In this document: one piece after another, positions 23,524 through 35,480 of the stretch | Layout: each line of letters opens with the position of its first letter | Position numbering within the stretch: position 1 is the stretch's first letter | DNA from: Benincasa hispida | Lineage: Eukaryota > Streptophyta > Magnoliopsida > Cucurbitales > Cucurbitaceae | Assembly (NCBI RefSeq): GCF_009727055.1 | Contig: NC_052355.1 | Location: 2,043,389-2,107,388 of the forward strand | Reading direction: 5' to 3' | DNA: 64,000 nucleotides | Translations under genes and position numbers: made by a program | Notes under the pieces: model-generated | Database searches by the model: none | Told to the model about the DNA's origin: nothing | The model's input: the letters and a program-made list of their open reading frames with translations, nothing else

Positions 23524-26068
23524 GTGCGAATCTTGCCTTGAGGACAAGATGACTAAAAGACCTTTTACCGGAAAAGGTTATCGAGCCAAAGAGGCTCTAG
23601 AGTTAGTGCATTCTGACCTTTGTGGGCCGATTAATGTGTGAGTTAGGGGAGGCTAAGAGTATTTCATCACCTTTGCTGATGACTACTCTAGGTATGGGTA
23701 TGTTTATTTGATGCAATAGAAGTCTGAATCCTTTGAAAAGTTCAGAGAGTTCAAGGCTGAAGTTAAAAATGCATTGGATAGACGGATTAAGACACTTCGA
23801 TCGGATCGAGGTGGAGAATTTTTGAATTCGGAGTTCTAGAACTATTTGATAGAACATGGAATCGTTTCCCAACTCTCAGCGTCTGGTATACCTCAGTAGA
23901 TTGGTGTAGCAGAGAGGAGAAACAGAACCTTATTGGACATGGTTCGATCGATGATGACTTAAGCTTCCTTACCGGACTCGATTTGGGGTTTTGTAGTGGA
24001 GATTGTAGTGTATATACTCAACTGTGTTCCTTCCAAGAGTTTTGCGAGAACACATCTGGAGTTGTGGAACGGGTGTAAAGCTAGTTTGCATCACTTCCGC
24101 ATATGGGGTTGCCCAACACATGTGCTTGAGGCTAATCCAAAGAAATTGCAACCACGGTCGAGGTTATGCTCTTTGTAGGCTACCCCAAAGGTACACGAGG
24201 GGGTTACTTTTATGATTCTACGAAAAATAGAGTGTTTGTATCTACGAACACTACCTTTCTAGAGGAGGACCATATTTGGGAGCACAGTCCACGTAGTAAG
24301 ATCATGTTACATGAGCTTTCCAAAAAAACTACTGAAACTTCAACAAGAGTTGTTAAAGGACCTTCTTCATCAGAAAAAGTTGTTGATGATAGTTCATCTC
24401 GACGTAGTGTGAGGGTTGCGAACTCACCTGTTCGCTATATGGGTTTCACGAAAATCCTAGCTATGGTAGTTGATGGCAACGTTGAGGATCCGTTGTCTTA
24501 TTAGAAAGAAATGGAGGATGTTGACCAGGATGAATGGGTCAAAGCCATAGATCTTGAATGGAGTCGATGTACTTCAACTCAGTATGGGATCTTATAGATC
24601 AACTTGATAGGGTAAAACCTATAGGTTGCAAATGGATCTACAAGAGAAAACGGGGTACCGATGGGAAGGTACAAACCTTCAAGGCTAGACTTGTGGCAAA
24701 GGGTTATACCTAGGTGTTGGGAGTCGACTATGAGGAGACTTTCTCGCCTGTTGCCATGTTGAAGTCTATTCACTTCCTCCTGTCCATTGCCGCTTATTAT
24801 AACTATGAGGTATGACAAATGGACGTCAAGACTGCCTTTCTGAATGGTAATCTTGAGGAGACCATTTATATGGTGCAGCCCGAGGGATTTATAGCCCAAG
24901 GTTAAGAGCAAAAAGTTTGCAAATTGAATCGGTTCATTTATGGGCTGAAATAGGCGTCTCGATCTTGGAACATTCGGTTTGATACTACGATCAAATCGTA
25001 AGACTTTGAAAAAAATGTTGATAAGCCTTATGCCTACAAGAAAATAATCAACAGTTCAATAGTTTTCCTAGTGTTGTATGTAGATGATATCCTACTCATT
25101 GGGAATGATGTAGGACTATTGACTGCAGTTAAAAACTGGCTAGCGACCCAATTCCAAATGAAAGATTTGGAGAGGCTCAATTTGTTCTTGGTACACAGAT
25201 CTTTCGGGATCAGAAGAACAAAGTGCTAGCGCTGTCTCAGGCATCGTACATTGACAAGATGTTGCTCAAGTACTCAATGCAAAACTCCAAAAGGGGCCTA
25301 TTGCCTTTCAGGCATGGAGTTACATTGTCTAAGAAAATGTGTCCTAAGATGCCTCAAGAGGTTGAGGAGATGAGACGGGTCCTATATGCATCTACCGTTG
25401 GCAGTTTGATCCACAGTTAAGAATATCCTCAAGTATCTTTGGAGAAAGAGGGACTACATGCTCGTGTATGGAACTAAGAATTTGATTCTTACTGGATACA
25501 CGGATTCTGATTTTCAGACTGATAAGGATTCTTGGAAATCCACTTCAGGGTCAGTTTTCACTCTTAACGGAGGAGTTGTAATATGGCGAAGCACTAAGCA
25601 GGAGTGCATCGTTGACTCCACGATGGAGGCTGAATATATAGCGGCTTGTGAAGCTGCTAAGAAGAGTGTTTGGCTTAGAAAGTTCCTGACTAATTTGGAA
25701 GTTGTTTCAGACATGTCTAGGCCCATCACCCTCTATTGTGGCAATAGTGGTGCTATGGTGAACCCTAGGAGAGCCCTAGGAGTCACAAGCGTGGAAAACA
25801 TATAGAGCGGAAGTATCATCTCATCTGCAAGATAGTGCATCGAGGGTCGTGATAGTCACGAAGATCGCTTCGAAGTACACATTGCTGACCCGTTTATGAA
25901 GGCTCTCACGGCTACAGTTTTTTAGGGTCACCTGCAGAGCATGGGTCTTACAAGACGCCCGTGGATGGATTAGGGCAAGTGAGATATTTTTGTTCTGGGC
26001 CTTAGTGCCCTACCTTACTAGTTTATTGCTTTGTACTAGTTGTTTTGTACACCCCACTCGCTTTAGCA
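23524..26068 (+). pseudogene. Copia-4 pol: integrase, RT and RNase H with many breaks
   Basis: Starts in the integrase zinc domain (CESCLEDKMTKRPFTGKGYR) and continues with HSDLCGPI (first Asp), TLRSDRGGEF (second Asp) and GVAERRNRTLLDMVRSM (Glu). Reverse transcriptase follows: VDYEETFSPVAMLKSI, QMDVKTAFLNGNLEETIYM and the catalytic LYVDDILLIGND (YVDD box, near 25075). The RT C-terminus is partly deleted near 25420. RNase H runs 25458-25805 with GYTDSDFQTDKDSWKSTSG, IVDSTMEAEYIAACEAA and LYCGNSGAM. More than a dozen stops and several frameshifts interrupt it; frequent TAG in place of CAG/TGG fits deamination. It is the most complete RT in the window, but is dead. Confidence 0.9.
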
Positions 26069-26080
26069 CAAGTGGGAGAT
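26069..26080 (+). promoter_or_regulatory. Copia-4 polypurine tract
   Basis: CAAGTGGGAGAT lies directly before the LTR start TGTTGGGATG. Confidence 0.8.
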
Positions 26081-28176
26081 TGTTGGGATGATGCCCTAAA
26101 CTCTCGTTGAGTCTTGTAGTTTGAAACACTATATTGAACAGACGGCTTTTGATGTAATAATATTTGATATTTTTCTCACTATTGTCTATGAAACATGGGA
26201 TGTTTTATTCTCTTTACCAGCAACCAATAAAACTAGGTCCCTGGTTGTTGTGTAACTTAAGCATGTTATGTGGAGACATATAGGCGGATCATGCCTTAAG
26301 TGATAACCAAAATGGTTTTTAGTATATAAATATAGGAGGGAAACCTTATCTTGGTAACGCTACAGATGCGGCCCGCTTTGTGGAATAGTTACAAGTGTTA
26401 TGACTTGTCACAGATGATCTGATCCTATCATTCGTCTAGGGCATGCGAGCGAGGACATTCTATACAAAGAGTTTGTATAAGACCTGACCATGAAGTGTTA
26501 ACGTCTTTTTTATATAACACTATTCATGACAGAGACTTCACTTTCACTAAGATGACCATAAGTTACATGACCTCAATCCTGAATGAGTTGGGAACTCCTG
26601 CCATTGGGGGCGGTCCTTTGATTTGCATGGGTACGAGTGGGCCAGGTCGCCGACTCAAACCTACCACTTTGGGGATTCGTCTGATTTGGGAGCTAGGAAC
26701 TCAACTACACAAGATGAAATTCACAACTTCCCCGAAGCAGGGTAAGTAGATAGATACCTTCTCATGGCTGGGCTTGAACGATGTGGCGCCACACACCTTC
26801 TCATGGCCTGAGAGGTGTCCACATATAATAGGACTATGTTGTATTGCTCATTATAGGAATTAGTGGTACTTAAGAAGTTAGATGTAACTACAGGGACAAA
26901 ATGGTAAATTTTCCCAACTATACTTACGAGCATCTGTAAAGGGTTATCGTACTATTGATTGGTTATATCCGATGGACACAGAAATATATCTGTGGTGAGA
27001 AGAGTGCAACTATCGGTCTTTAGTGAAATTTCTGGTAGCTAACGAATGGTGGATCTTGTGGCTAAAGAGTTTAGTCGGCTATTCACGTTCTGTTGGAGCT
27101 TCAATCAACAGGTCCATAAAACTATATGTTGAGAATCAGTTTTTGGGTCAGTTTGAAATGTTCAAATTGACAAGAGGTAGTTTGATTAAATATGATATTA
27201 TTAAACTGGTCAATTATATATGATATAGTTGACATGATGTATGAGATACATTAATTGGAGGAAAAAGATATAAATATGATTTATATCTAGTGGAGGATAA
27301 AAGAACTATGGTTTATATGTTGCATATGATATGATATTAAAACTATATGTTATAAATATAATAAGATTATATTTATTTTTAATTAAACAATTATGTGGTA
27401 ATTGTTGGTGGGTTTTCTCCATAACCATACATGATAGTGGGAGGTTTCATTTAGTTTTCGTAATTGAAGAATAAAATGAAAATAATTTTCATTTTTGCAA
27501 AAAAGATTGGATAATCGCTTCACGATTAGTACACTACCCATCGTCTAGCTAAGAAAGCATACACGATAGCTTAAGTTTTCCTGAACGATCGTGTACACGT
27601 GCAGTTTTCTTAAACGATCGATAGCTTTTTTTAAACGATCGTGCGTGAGAGCAATTTACCTAAATGATCAGCCTCGTTTTACTAAACGATCGTGCACCCT
27701 TTGCTAAACGATCAAGCACCAGTCTAAACGATAGACACAAATTCTCTCCCACTTGCTTGGTCGTTGTAAATGATCGTAGTTTCCTCCTCCCCTCTACCAA
27801 ATCAAACAGAGCCCACACCTCCTACATTCTCACTCCGAGAATACCGAGGTTACTAAGTGATAGTGTCCTTCTTGCTGCCTGTTCGTGTAGAAGACCATTC
27901 GGTGGTGAGCGACAACAAGTTTTTGTGGACGCTAGGCTTGGCAATCACAGCGACAATGAAAAGTTGCTGATCTTGACAAGAGCGAGAGATCAAGGGAAGA
28001 AAAGTTCTTCAAGAGGTATGTCTCTCATTCCTTTGTTATTTAATTGTTAAAAACATGTCGTAATTTCTTGTTAGATGCATAACTTGTTGTTTGTTTGTGA
28101 ATACGGTATGTTTGTATAATGAATTTGGAACGATCGTGCTTCTGCTCATAGGTACTCTTTGATAAGAGTTCCTTCA
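26081..28176 (+). repeat. Copia-4 3' LTR (type beta), full length
   Basis: TGTTGGGATGATGCCC to GAGTTCCTTCA, 2.1 kb, colinear with 5625-7669. A cluster of AAACGATCG palindromes lies at 27530-27740. Followed by ggaac, the right target duplication. ORFs 26495-26749, 27023-27223 and 27664-28050 are chance frames in an LTR. Confidence 0.85.
27530..27740. repeat. AAACGATCGT palindrome cluster in beta LTR
   Basis: At least six 'aaacgatcg' or 'aacgatcgt' cores spaced 20-40 bases, between the LTR's AT-rich middle and its end. The same cluster appears inverted in the solo LTR at 30950-31110. Confidence 0.65.
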
Positions 28177-28181
28177 GGAAC

Positions 28182-28740
28182 ACCTCCTACCTGGGGATTA
28201 TGGTCGAATAATTGAGCATTGTTAACCGATTTTATGAGCCCACATGAGCGGTATGAGGTGTTAAAATTGGTGTTTCACCTAGACATCGTAGGTTAGATCA
28301 AATTATAAACGTTACACTTGGATAAACACTTACAAAGTTATTTAATTAACTGGAACATTCCTAAGTAAAGATTTACCCAAAAAACAAGTAGAACACTTCA
28401 GTGGGAGTTTAATAACATATATGATATGTTGTTAGAACGTTTCAGTGGGAATTTAATAATGTATATGATATGTTGTTCGAACACTTCAGTGGAAGATTAA
28501 ATGACTATCAGAATATGAGTTATTCTGGAAATAGTATTTAGTCAAAAATGTCTTGCTTTAGTGAAGGAGTATTTGACTACCCCTCGGTAGCACTTATTCT
28601 GACTCATTATAGTATCATTGCAAATAAAATAATGAAATTTGGGTACATTATTACTTTGCTAAATTTTGATTTAGTTTAGAAGAAATTCACAAATTAGAAT
28701 TTATTTATAATTTCAGCATGTTGAATTCTTCAAATTTACT
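28182..28740 (+). mobile_element. Copia-5 leader, resumed after Copia-4
   Basis: Continues the leader from 'acctcctacctggggattatgg' and shows three copies of the 'agaacacttcagtgggag...atatatgatatg' unit (28388-28500) as in Copia-3. Shorter than Copia-3: the 160-bp hairpin repeats are missing. Confidence 0.7.
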
Positions 28741-30478
28741 CGCTTCCAACACCTCTTAATGGTAAATCAATATAGAAATCGAATATACTAGCAGTTGATG
28801 ATTTAGACTATGTATTAACAGAGGAATGTCCTATCTCCCAATTCTGCTACCTACCAGAAAGCACAACAAAGTAAATATGCTTTACTTGTCATTGAGACGT
28901 GCTTGGTGGAAAATGATAAGTTAACCTAGATAATGGATTCAGGAACCGCTAATCATATCTGTACTTTTGCTCAGGAAACTAGTTCCTGGAGACAACTTAC
29001 AAAAGGCGAAGCAACCTTTAAGGTAGGAACCGGGGAGGTTATTTTGGCTAAAGCAATGGAGATATAAAGTTATTTATTCGAGATAGACACATTTTACTTG
29101 AAAATGTTTATTACATTCCTTTCATGAAAAGGAATTTAATTTCTATCTCATGTTTGCTAGAACAAAATTACAAAGTTTCTTTTGAATATAATGAAATGTT
29201 CATTATCTCAAAGGTAATATTGTATGTTCTGCAAACCTAGAGAATAACTTATATGTGTTAAAACCGACTGAGGTAAAATCTTTTTGAATATAGAGATGTT
29301 TAAAACAGCTCATCATAATAAAATGAAAATGTCTCCAAATGCCTATCTCTAGCACTTAAGACTAGGTCACATTGATCTCAATAGGATTGGAAGATTGGTT
29401 AAGAGTGGACCTCTAAACTAGTTAGAAGATAGCTCTTTACCTCCATGTGAATCTTGTCCTGAGGGTAAGATGACCAAAATATCTTTTACTGGAAAAGGTC
29501 TTAGGGCCAAAGAACCCTTAGAGCTGGTACATTCAGACCTTTGTAGTCCTAATGAATGTTAAAGCGAGAGGAGGGTATGAATATTTCATCAGCTTCATCA
29601 ATGATTATTCAAGGTATGACTACATTTACCTAATGCATCATAAGTCCGATACACTTGAAAAATTCAAGGAATATAAGGTAGAGGTTAAGAACCAATTAGG
29701 TAAAAGGATTAAAATACTTCGATCAGATCGAGGTAGTGAGTACATGGACTTAAGATTCCATGACTATATGATAGAACAGAGAATTCAGTCACAACTCACA
29801 ACACCTGGCACATATCAACAAAATGGTGTTGCAGAAAAGAGAAATAGAACCCTGTTGGACATGGTTCGTTCTATTATGAGTTATGCTCAGTTACCAAATT
29901 CTTTTTGAGGTCATGCAGTAGAGACTACGGTGTATATATTGAACATGGTTCCCTCGAAAAGTGTTTCAGAAACACCTTACCAGTAACCAAGAGGACGTAA
30001 AGGTAGTTTACGTCACTTTAAGATTTGGGGATGCCCAACACATCTGTTGGTTCAAAATCAAAAGAAGCTGGAACGTCGTTCAAAGGTATGTCTATATGTA
30101 GGCTATCCCAAAGAGACAAAAGGTGGTTTCTTTTATGATCCTCAGGAAGATAAAGTATTTTTATCGACAAATGCAACATTCCTAGAGGAAGGCCATAGTA
30201 AAAATCATCAACTTCGTAGTAAGTTAGTATTAAGCGAGATAACCAGAGAAACTACAGATAGATCAACAAGAATTGTTGATCGAGCAGGTCCTTCAACAAA
30301 AGTTATTGATGGAACTGGTACTTCACATCCTTCTCAAGAGTTGAGAATGCCTCGACGTAGTGGGAGGGTTGTGCAACTACCTAACCGGTACATGGATTTA
30401 ACTAAAACTCAGGTTGTCATACCTGATGATGGCTTAGAGGATCCATTGACTTTTAAACAAGCAATGGGTGATGTGGAT
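28720..30478 (+). pseudogene. Copia-5 gag remnant, protease and integrase
   Basis: A gag start (MLNSSNLLAS at about 28720) soon meets stops and, near 28852, an internal deletion that joins the gag EECP block to the region before protease. Protease reads IMDSGTANHIC: the catalytic DSG is kept but the next two residues are swapped from the usual AT. The gag-pre-integrase HLRLGHIDLNRIGRLVKSG and zinc residues CESCPEGKMTK follow. A frameshift near 29552 lies just after HSDLC. Integrase then runs 29552-29908 (ILRSDRGSEYMD; GVAEKRNRTLLDMVR) and, after a stop, 30047-30478 (LYVGYPKETKGG, FLEEGH). It is cut at 30478, inside the pre-RT linker, by a solo LTR. Confidence 0.9.
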
Positions 30479-32587
30479 TAAAGGAACTCTTATACAACAG
30501 TACATATGAGCAAATGCGGATCTTTCCCATTCATTATGACAGAATTTCCACATATACATTCAAACATACAGATATGCATTAAACACTACTAAATTACTGG
30601 CATGCTTTCAAATGATAAACAAGAGAACAAGGACTTACCAGTTGAAGACTTTCTTCACTTGAAAACTCACTCTCTCCACGAAGAAACTCCTCTCGCTCTC
30701 GCTAGAACAGCAAGCAATCGTCGAGCAACACTCCGATGTCTACCACAAACGACTACACACGAATAGCAGAAAATGGGGATGACACCACCACTCGAAGGCC
30801 TCAGTATTCTCGGAGTGAGAATCCAAAGTGTGGGCCTTTTTCGGATTTGGTAGAGGTGAAGAGGAAAGGCTATCGTGTACAAAGATTAAGCAAGTGGGAG
30901 AAAACAACGACTATCATATAGTCAAGGTGCTTGATCATTTAGATGAGATACACGTGTAATAAAAGCTAGGTGGTTGTCTATACGATCGTTTAGTAAGGCT
31001 CGGGCGCTAAACGATCGTTTAGTAAGAAGTAAGCGATCATTTAGAGAATGCGTGTGCGGGTGTAAGCGGTCGTTTAGTAAACTGGCACTATCATATAGGC
31101 TCTGAAAATACTAAGTGATCAAATGCTAAACACTCCGTGAGCAATTATGCATATCTTCTGCAAAATGAAATTAATTTTCATTTTATTCTTCAGTTACAAA
31201 AACCAAATTGAAATTCCCACTAACGCATGATTTTGGAGAAAACATCGGGCAATTATCTCATAACTGTCCAATTAACAAAATAATAAATATAATCATATTA
31301 TATTCATAACCTATAGTTTGATATCATATATCAACCATAGTGTTTTCTCCTCTACTTGATATAAATCATATTTATATCCAATATACTCCAAATTAATGTA
31401 CTCATACATTTAGTCAATCATATCATATATAATTAACCAGTTCAATTATATCATATGTAATCGAACTCCCTCTTGTCAATTTGAACATTTCAAACTGACC
31501 CAAAAACTTATTCTCAACTTGTATCCAAGCTACCAAGGGGACCTTATGGACCTATGGCTCGAAGCTCCAACAGTACGTAAATAGCTAACTAAACTCTTTA
31601 GTCACGAGATTCACCATTCGTTAACTGTTAAGCATTCCACTAAAGACCGACAGTTGAACTCTTCTTACCACAGATATATTTTTGTGTCCATCAGATATAA
31701 CCAATCATGAGTATGATAACCCTTCACAGATGCTCGTAAGTACAGCTGGACCAATTTACCATTTTACCCCTATAGTTACTTCTTACTCCTTAAGTACCAC
31801 TGATTCCTCTAATGAACAATACAACATAGTCCAACTATGTGTGAACACCTCTCGGGCCATGAGAAGGTGTATGGCGCCACATCGTTCAAGCCCCGGGATC
31901 AGCCCTTAAAGGAGTTATCTATCTACTTACCCTGCTTTGGGGAAAGAGTGAATTTCATCTTGTGTAGTTGAGTTCCCAGCTCCCAAATTAGACGAATCCC
32001 CAAAGTGGTAGGTTTGACTTGGCGACTTGGCCACTCGCACCTATGCAAATCAAAGGATCGCCCTCAATGGCAGGAGTTCCCAACTCACTCAGGATTGAGG
32101 TCATGTTACTTATGGTCATCCTAGTGAAGTGAAGTCTCTGTCATGAACAGTGTTATATAAAAACACGTTAACATTTCGTGGTCAAGTCTTATATAAACTC
32201 TTTGTATAGGATGTCCCCACTCACATGTCCCCTAGACGAATGATCAGGATCAGACCATCTGTGACAAGTCACAACACTTGTAACTATTCCACAAAGCGGG
32301 CCGCATCCGTAGCATTACCAAGATAAAGTTTCCTTCCTATATTTATATACTACAGACCATTTTGGTTATCACTTAAGAAATGATCCACTTGTATGTCACC
32401 ACATACATGTTTAAGTTACATAACCTCAACCAGAGATTTTAGTTTATTGATTTGTGGTAAAGCAAATAAAACATCTAATGAGCAAAGTCAAGAAGTGAAG
32501 TAAATATCATATATTATACATCACAAGCATTTGTACAAACTGTTTACAAACTACAGGACACGAGACTTTAGAACATCAACCCCAACA
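30479..32587 (-). repeat. Solo LTR (type beta), minus strand, in Copia-5 pol
   Basis: The plus strand starts TAAAGGAACTCT and ends CAACCCCAACA, the reverse complement of a beta LTR (TGTTGGGGTTGATG...AGAGTTCCTTCA, with TG/CA decayed at one end). Flanks are GTGGAT on both sides (30473-30478 and 32588-32593); five of these six bases would be the expected duplication. 2.1 kb, no internal sequence, so it arose by recombination between the two LTRs of a full element. Minus-strand beta palindromes are at 30950-31110. ORFs inside are chance frames. Confidence 0.85.
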
Positions 32588-33206
32588 GTGGATAAAGTAG
32601 AATTTCTAGTTCTATATGTTGATGTGGGAATGAAGTAGAATTTCTAGCTGACATTAAGACATGGCTAGCCACGCAATTCCAAATGAAGGATTTGGGAGAA
32701 GCACAGTACGTTCTTGGGATCCGAATCGTTCTGATTTGTAAGAATAGAACGATAGCCTTGTCTCAAGCATCTTATATAGACAAGATGTTGTCTCGATATA
32801 AAATGCAAGATTCTAAGAAAGGTATATTCCCTTTCAGGCATGGAATTCATCTGTCTAAGAAACAGTGTCCTAAGTCCCCTTAAGGGTTTGAGGTTATGAG
32901 ACGAATTCTATATGCATCAGTAGTAGGGCGTTTAATGTATGCCATATTGTGTACTTGTCCCGACATATGCTATGCAGTTGGAATTTTCAGTAGATATCAG
33001 TCCAATCTTGGATATGATCATCGGATTTTCGTTAAAAAAATCCTCAAGAATCTTCGGAGAACGAGGGACTATATGCTCGTGTATGGTCTTAAGGATCTGA
33101 TCCTTACTAGATACACTAATTCTGACTTTTAGACCGATATAGATTCTAGGAAATCTACTTTGGGGTCCATATTCACTCTGAACGGAGGAGCTATAGTGTG
33201 AAGGAG
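32588..33206 (+). pseudogene. Copia-5 pol: end of RT and start of RNase H
   Basis: Right after the solo LTR the frame picks up the RT C-terminus: a damaged LYVD box (LVLYVDV near 32608, second Asp of YVDD lost), ADIKTWLATQFQMKDLGEAQ, YVLGIRIV, LSQASYIDKMLSRYKMQDSK and, after a stop at 32881, MRRILYASVVGRLMYAILCT and DICYAVGIFSRYQS. RNase H begins LVYGLKDLILTRYTNSDF and FTLNGGAIV. The RT core between the linker and the YVDD box is deleted. The reading is cut at 33206 by an insertion and resumes at 35172 in the same context (..WRS | RSIKQSC..). Confidence 0.9.
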
Positions 33207-33377
33207 TGTAAACATAAAATGTATCTTATGTCACACAACGCATTGATGATTATAACGCAAGTTTATGATCCCGGAAACGGCGCCATAAACTTGTAAACAT
33301 AAAATGTATCTTTTGTCACATAATGCATGGATGATTATAACGCAAGTTTACGATCCCCGGCAACGACGCCATAAACT
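33207..33377 (-). repeat. Two tandem primer-site units (85 and 86 bp)
   Basis: 33207-33291 and 33292-33377 both read TGTAAACATAAAATGTATCT on the plus strand and end in the reverse complement of an Athila primer site (minus strand TGGCGCCGTTTCCGGGATC and TGGCGTCGTTGCCGGGGATC). Each unit equals the LTR end, primer site and first bases of the internal region. Confidence 0.8.
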
Positions 33378-35166
33378 TGTAAACATATTTTGGGATGTAT
33401 GATATTAAGTGCTCATGATGATGCGATACTACTTCTATTTATGCGTTAATTTGGAATGTTCATGTAGTATGCTCTGCGTTGTCACAAGTTTCCTTACGAT
33501 GGAACCAAGTGTAATTCCACCGCAAGTTTCTCGGTGTGATCAGAGGTCGAACACGGGGAAATGGTGTCAGCTATTGCGGTATGTTCATGGTATATGCGGC
33601 CAGGTTTTCAATTCTTTATAAAGGAGTTTGTACAGGTAAGTAAATTGCAGTAAAATAAAGGAAAGCAGTAAAGATGCGATAAAACATAAATACAATAAAC
33701 CTAAGCTAGAAGTTACAAGATACAGACTTCATGTACAAGATGCTAGGATTAAGGCTGGATGTGAAGGTTGTGCAAAGACGTGGGATGCGGCGACAAGTCT
33801 TATAAACAGAATAGAAGAGAAAGATAAGTATTACAAACAACGCAAGACCTTAATTGGATTTAAAGGTACAAATATTGTTCTGCTCTTCTCTTGGCGTACA
33901 CCTCTCAATGATCGGCCATGTTCCCCATATGTCTGTGGTCAAACAGAGTCTAATGTAATGAACGCAAGGTTGCTTCCATGTCTGGAAGTACTACTCGCTT
34001 TAGTTAACGCACTCTTCTGACCTTCTCTCGATAGATTAGAATGACATCTTCATTTCTGCACTCACAGGTGAGGATGTCGTCTAGCATGCTTTAACTAAAC
34101 AAATTTTATAACTTTAATACCGATTAAGTTCTTGGTGATTCATATTGCTCATCAGGGGATTAAGAAAACATCATAAAGAAAGTGACTAACGAGTGAATGG
34201 AAACAGACAGGAAATGGTAAATAGAATCTATCGAAACATTTAATATTTCTACTAAGCATTTGATACATGATGTGTGAATGAAAAGATAAAGAAATTATGG
34301 AATACAATGAAAGAGAGATAGAACAGATACAAACAAGTGCCAATGTCTTGGCACAGATTTGATGGAGATTTGCTTGTCGGATAGGATAGTTTTGATGGCA
34401 GGAAGAGCTTCCCTCTCAGGCTTGCTCCACCGGTAGCAGAGGTCTCTACACAGAGCTTCGATCGGGTATATAGCAGGTCGGATCTAAGATTCACCTCTCG
34501 GCCTTATCTCGTTCTCTTCCCGGATTTCTTCTCTTCATCACTCATCTCAGCCTTTTCTCTCTAAAATCTTGCAGCACTTAGCCCCCTATCAAATAGCATA
34601 CTTTTCTCTGAAATCAATGGGGCATTTATAGGAGCAGATCTTTAACTCTGGCCTTATGGTCCCCACTTGATGGTAATTCCGCAGATGGAGGGATATTATT
34701 TCTTCTGTTATGCAATCAGACCATCAATTCTGTGCAACCATTAGTTGTACACATGTCTCAATCCCCCGTTCTCGCGTTGCTTTGATGCATCTTTCGATCA
34801 TAGGTTCGCATGCGGTATTTGTTTTTATTACCGCATGCGGTTGAAGCATAGCTTTGGACCGATTGTTGCATTGCACCGTTACTTCGATAATCGTCTCTTC
34901 ATGGTTGATCGATGGGCGCAATGTGACGGAGATGCGTTAATTAGTTTCTTATGAGCCTTGAGCATAAGCAGTGACTTGGTCTCCTACAAAACATAGTAAA
35001 GTTTGGCTTGTCTTCTATCTTTTTGGCGTTAGTGGGTGTAAGCACAAACATTTGTAATTACTGTCATACTAGCCTAATCTTCATACGATTGACGCATAAT
35101 TACTAACTTTTGGCTGCAATATCTAGATAAGGTGGCATCAATAACTTGTATTTCTACAAGTTATCA
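33207..35166 (-). mobile_element. Athila-like LTR with two primer-site tails, inserted in RNase H
   Basis: Flanked by aggag on both sides (33202-33206 and 35167-35171), and the copia RNase H frame reads on across it, so this is a clean insertion. On the minus strand it is an LTR (35166 to 33378, TGATAACTTG to ATGTTTACA) followed by two tandem 85-86-bp units, each with a primer site, and a final LTR end TGTTTACA. No gag, pol or second full LTR. TATA-like sequence (tataaatg on the minus strand) at 34623-34630. Confidence 0.8.
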
Positions 35167-35171
35167 AGGAG

Positions 35172-35468
35172 TATCAAACAAAGTTGTATTTCTGACTCCA
35201 CCATAGAAGCTAAGTACATACACCGAGGAGACATGCATGTCACGCAGATTGCCTCTAAAGAAAACTTTGTTGATCCATTTACAAAGACCCTATTGGCTAA
35301 AGTGTTCGAGGGTCACCTAGTGGGACTAGAACTTTGAGGTAGATAGAACTAGGGCAAGTGGGAGAAGTACTAGGCATCTGATGCCTTAGTTTATTATATT
35401 TATTCTCTCATTACTCAACACTGTATAGATATTTGTATATATATGTAAAATCCACTGAAGTTTTAGTC
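35172..35468 (+). pseudogene. Copia-5 pol: end of RNase H and 3' tail
   Basis: Reads IKQSCISDSTIEAKYI, the RNase H block with the catalytic-region DSTxEAEY motif (here EAKY), then an internal deletion to the tail 'GDMHVTQIASKENFVDPFTKTLL'. This is the end of a copia polyprotein. The 3' untranslated tail 'agggcaagtgggagaa' follows, as in Copia-3. Confidence 0.85.
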
Positions 35469-35480
35469 AAAGTGGGAGCT
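35469..35480 (+). promoter_or_regulatory. Copia-5 polypurine tract
   Basis: AAAGTGGGAGCT directly before the LTR start TGTTGGGTTG. Confidence 0.8.

Larger units (their letters stand above)
21940..28176 (+). mobile_element. Copia-4, inserted in the Copia-5 leader
   Basis: Left end TATTGGGAATGATGCCC (TG decayed to TA) at 21940 and right LTR end GAGTTCCTTCA at 28176. Flanks are gaaac (21935-21939) and ggaac (28177-28181), a target duplication with one change; the leader reads ...ctac|ggaac|acctcc in Copia-3. The left LTR is mostly replaced: about 30 bases of beta LTR, then alpha LTR (to 22817), then a minus-strand beta LTR half (to 23523). Gag and protease are missing; pol from 23524 and a full 3' LTR remain. 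Confidence 0.75.
21739..35480 (+). mobile_element. Copia-5 internal region, interrupted by three insertions
   Basis: Pieces in order: leader (21739-21939), Copia-4 insertion (21940-28176), leader resumed (28182 on), gag remnant, protease, integrase to 30478, solo LTR (30479-32587), RT end and RNase H (32593-33206), Athila-like LTR insertion (33207-35166), end of RNase H, tail and polypurine tract (35172-35480). Each insertion is flanked by a short duplication that lets the copia sequence be read across it. The primer site and about 1 kb of leader are missing at 21739. The 3' LTR begins at 35481. Confidence 0.8.

Noticed and set aside
27664..28050. 128-aa frame
   Set aside because: Inside a beta LTR; stops appear at the same place in the LTR at 5625.
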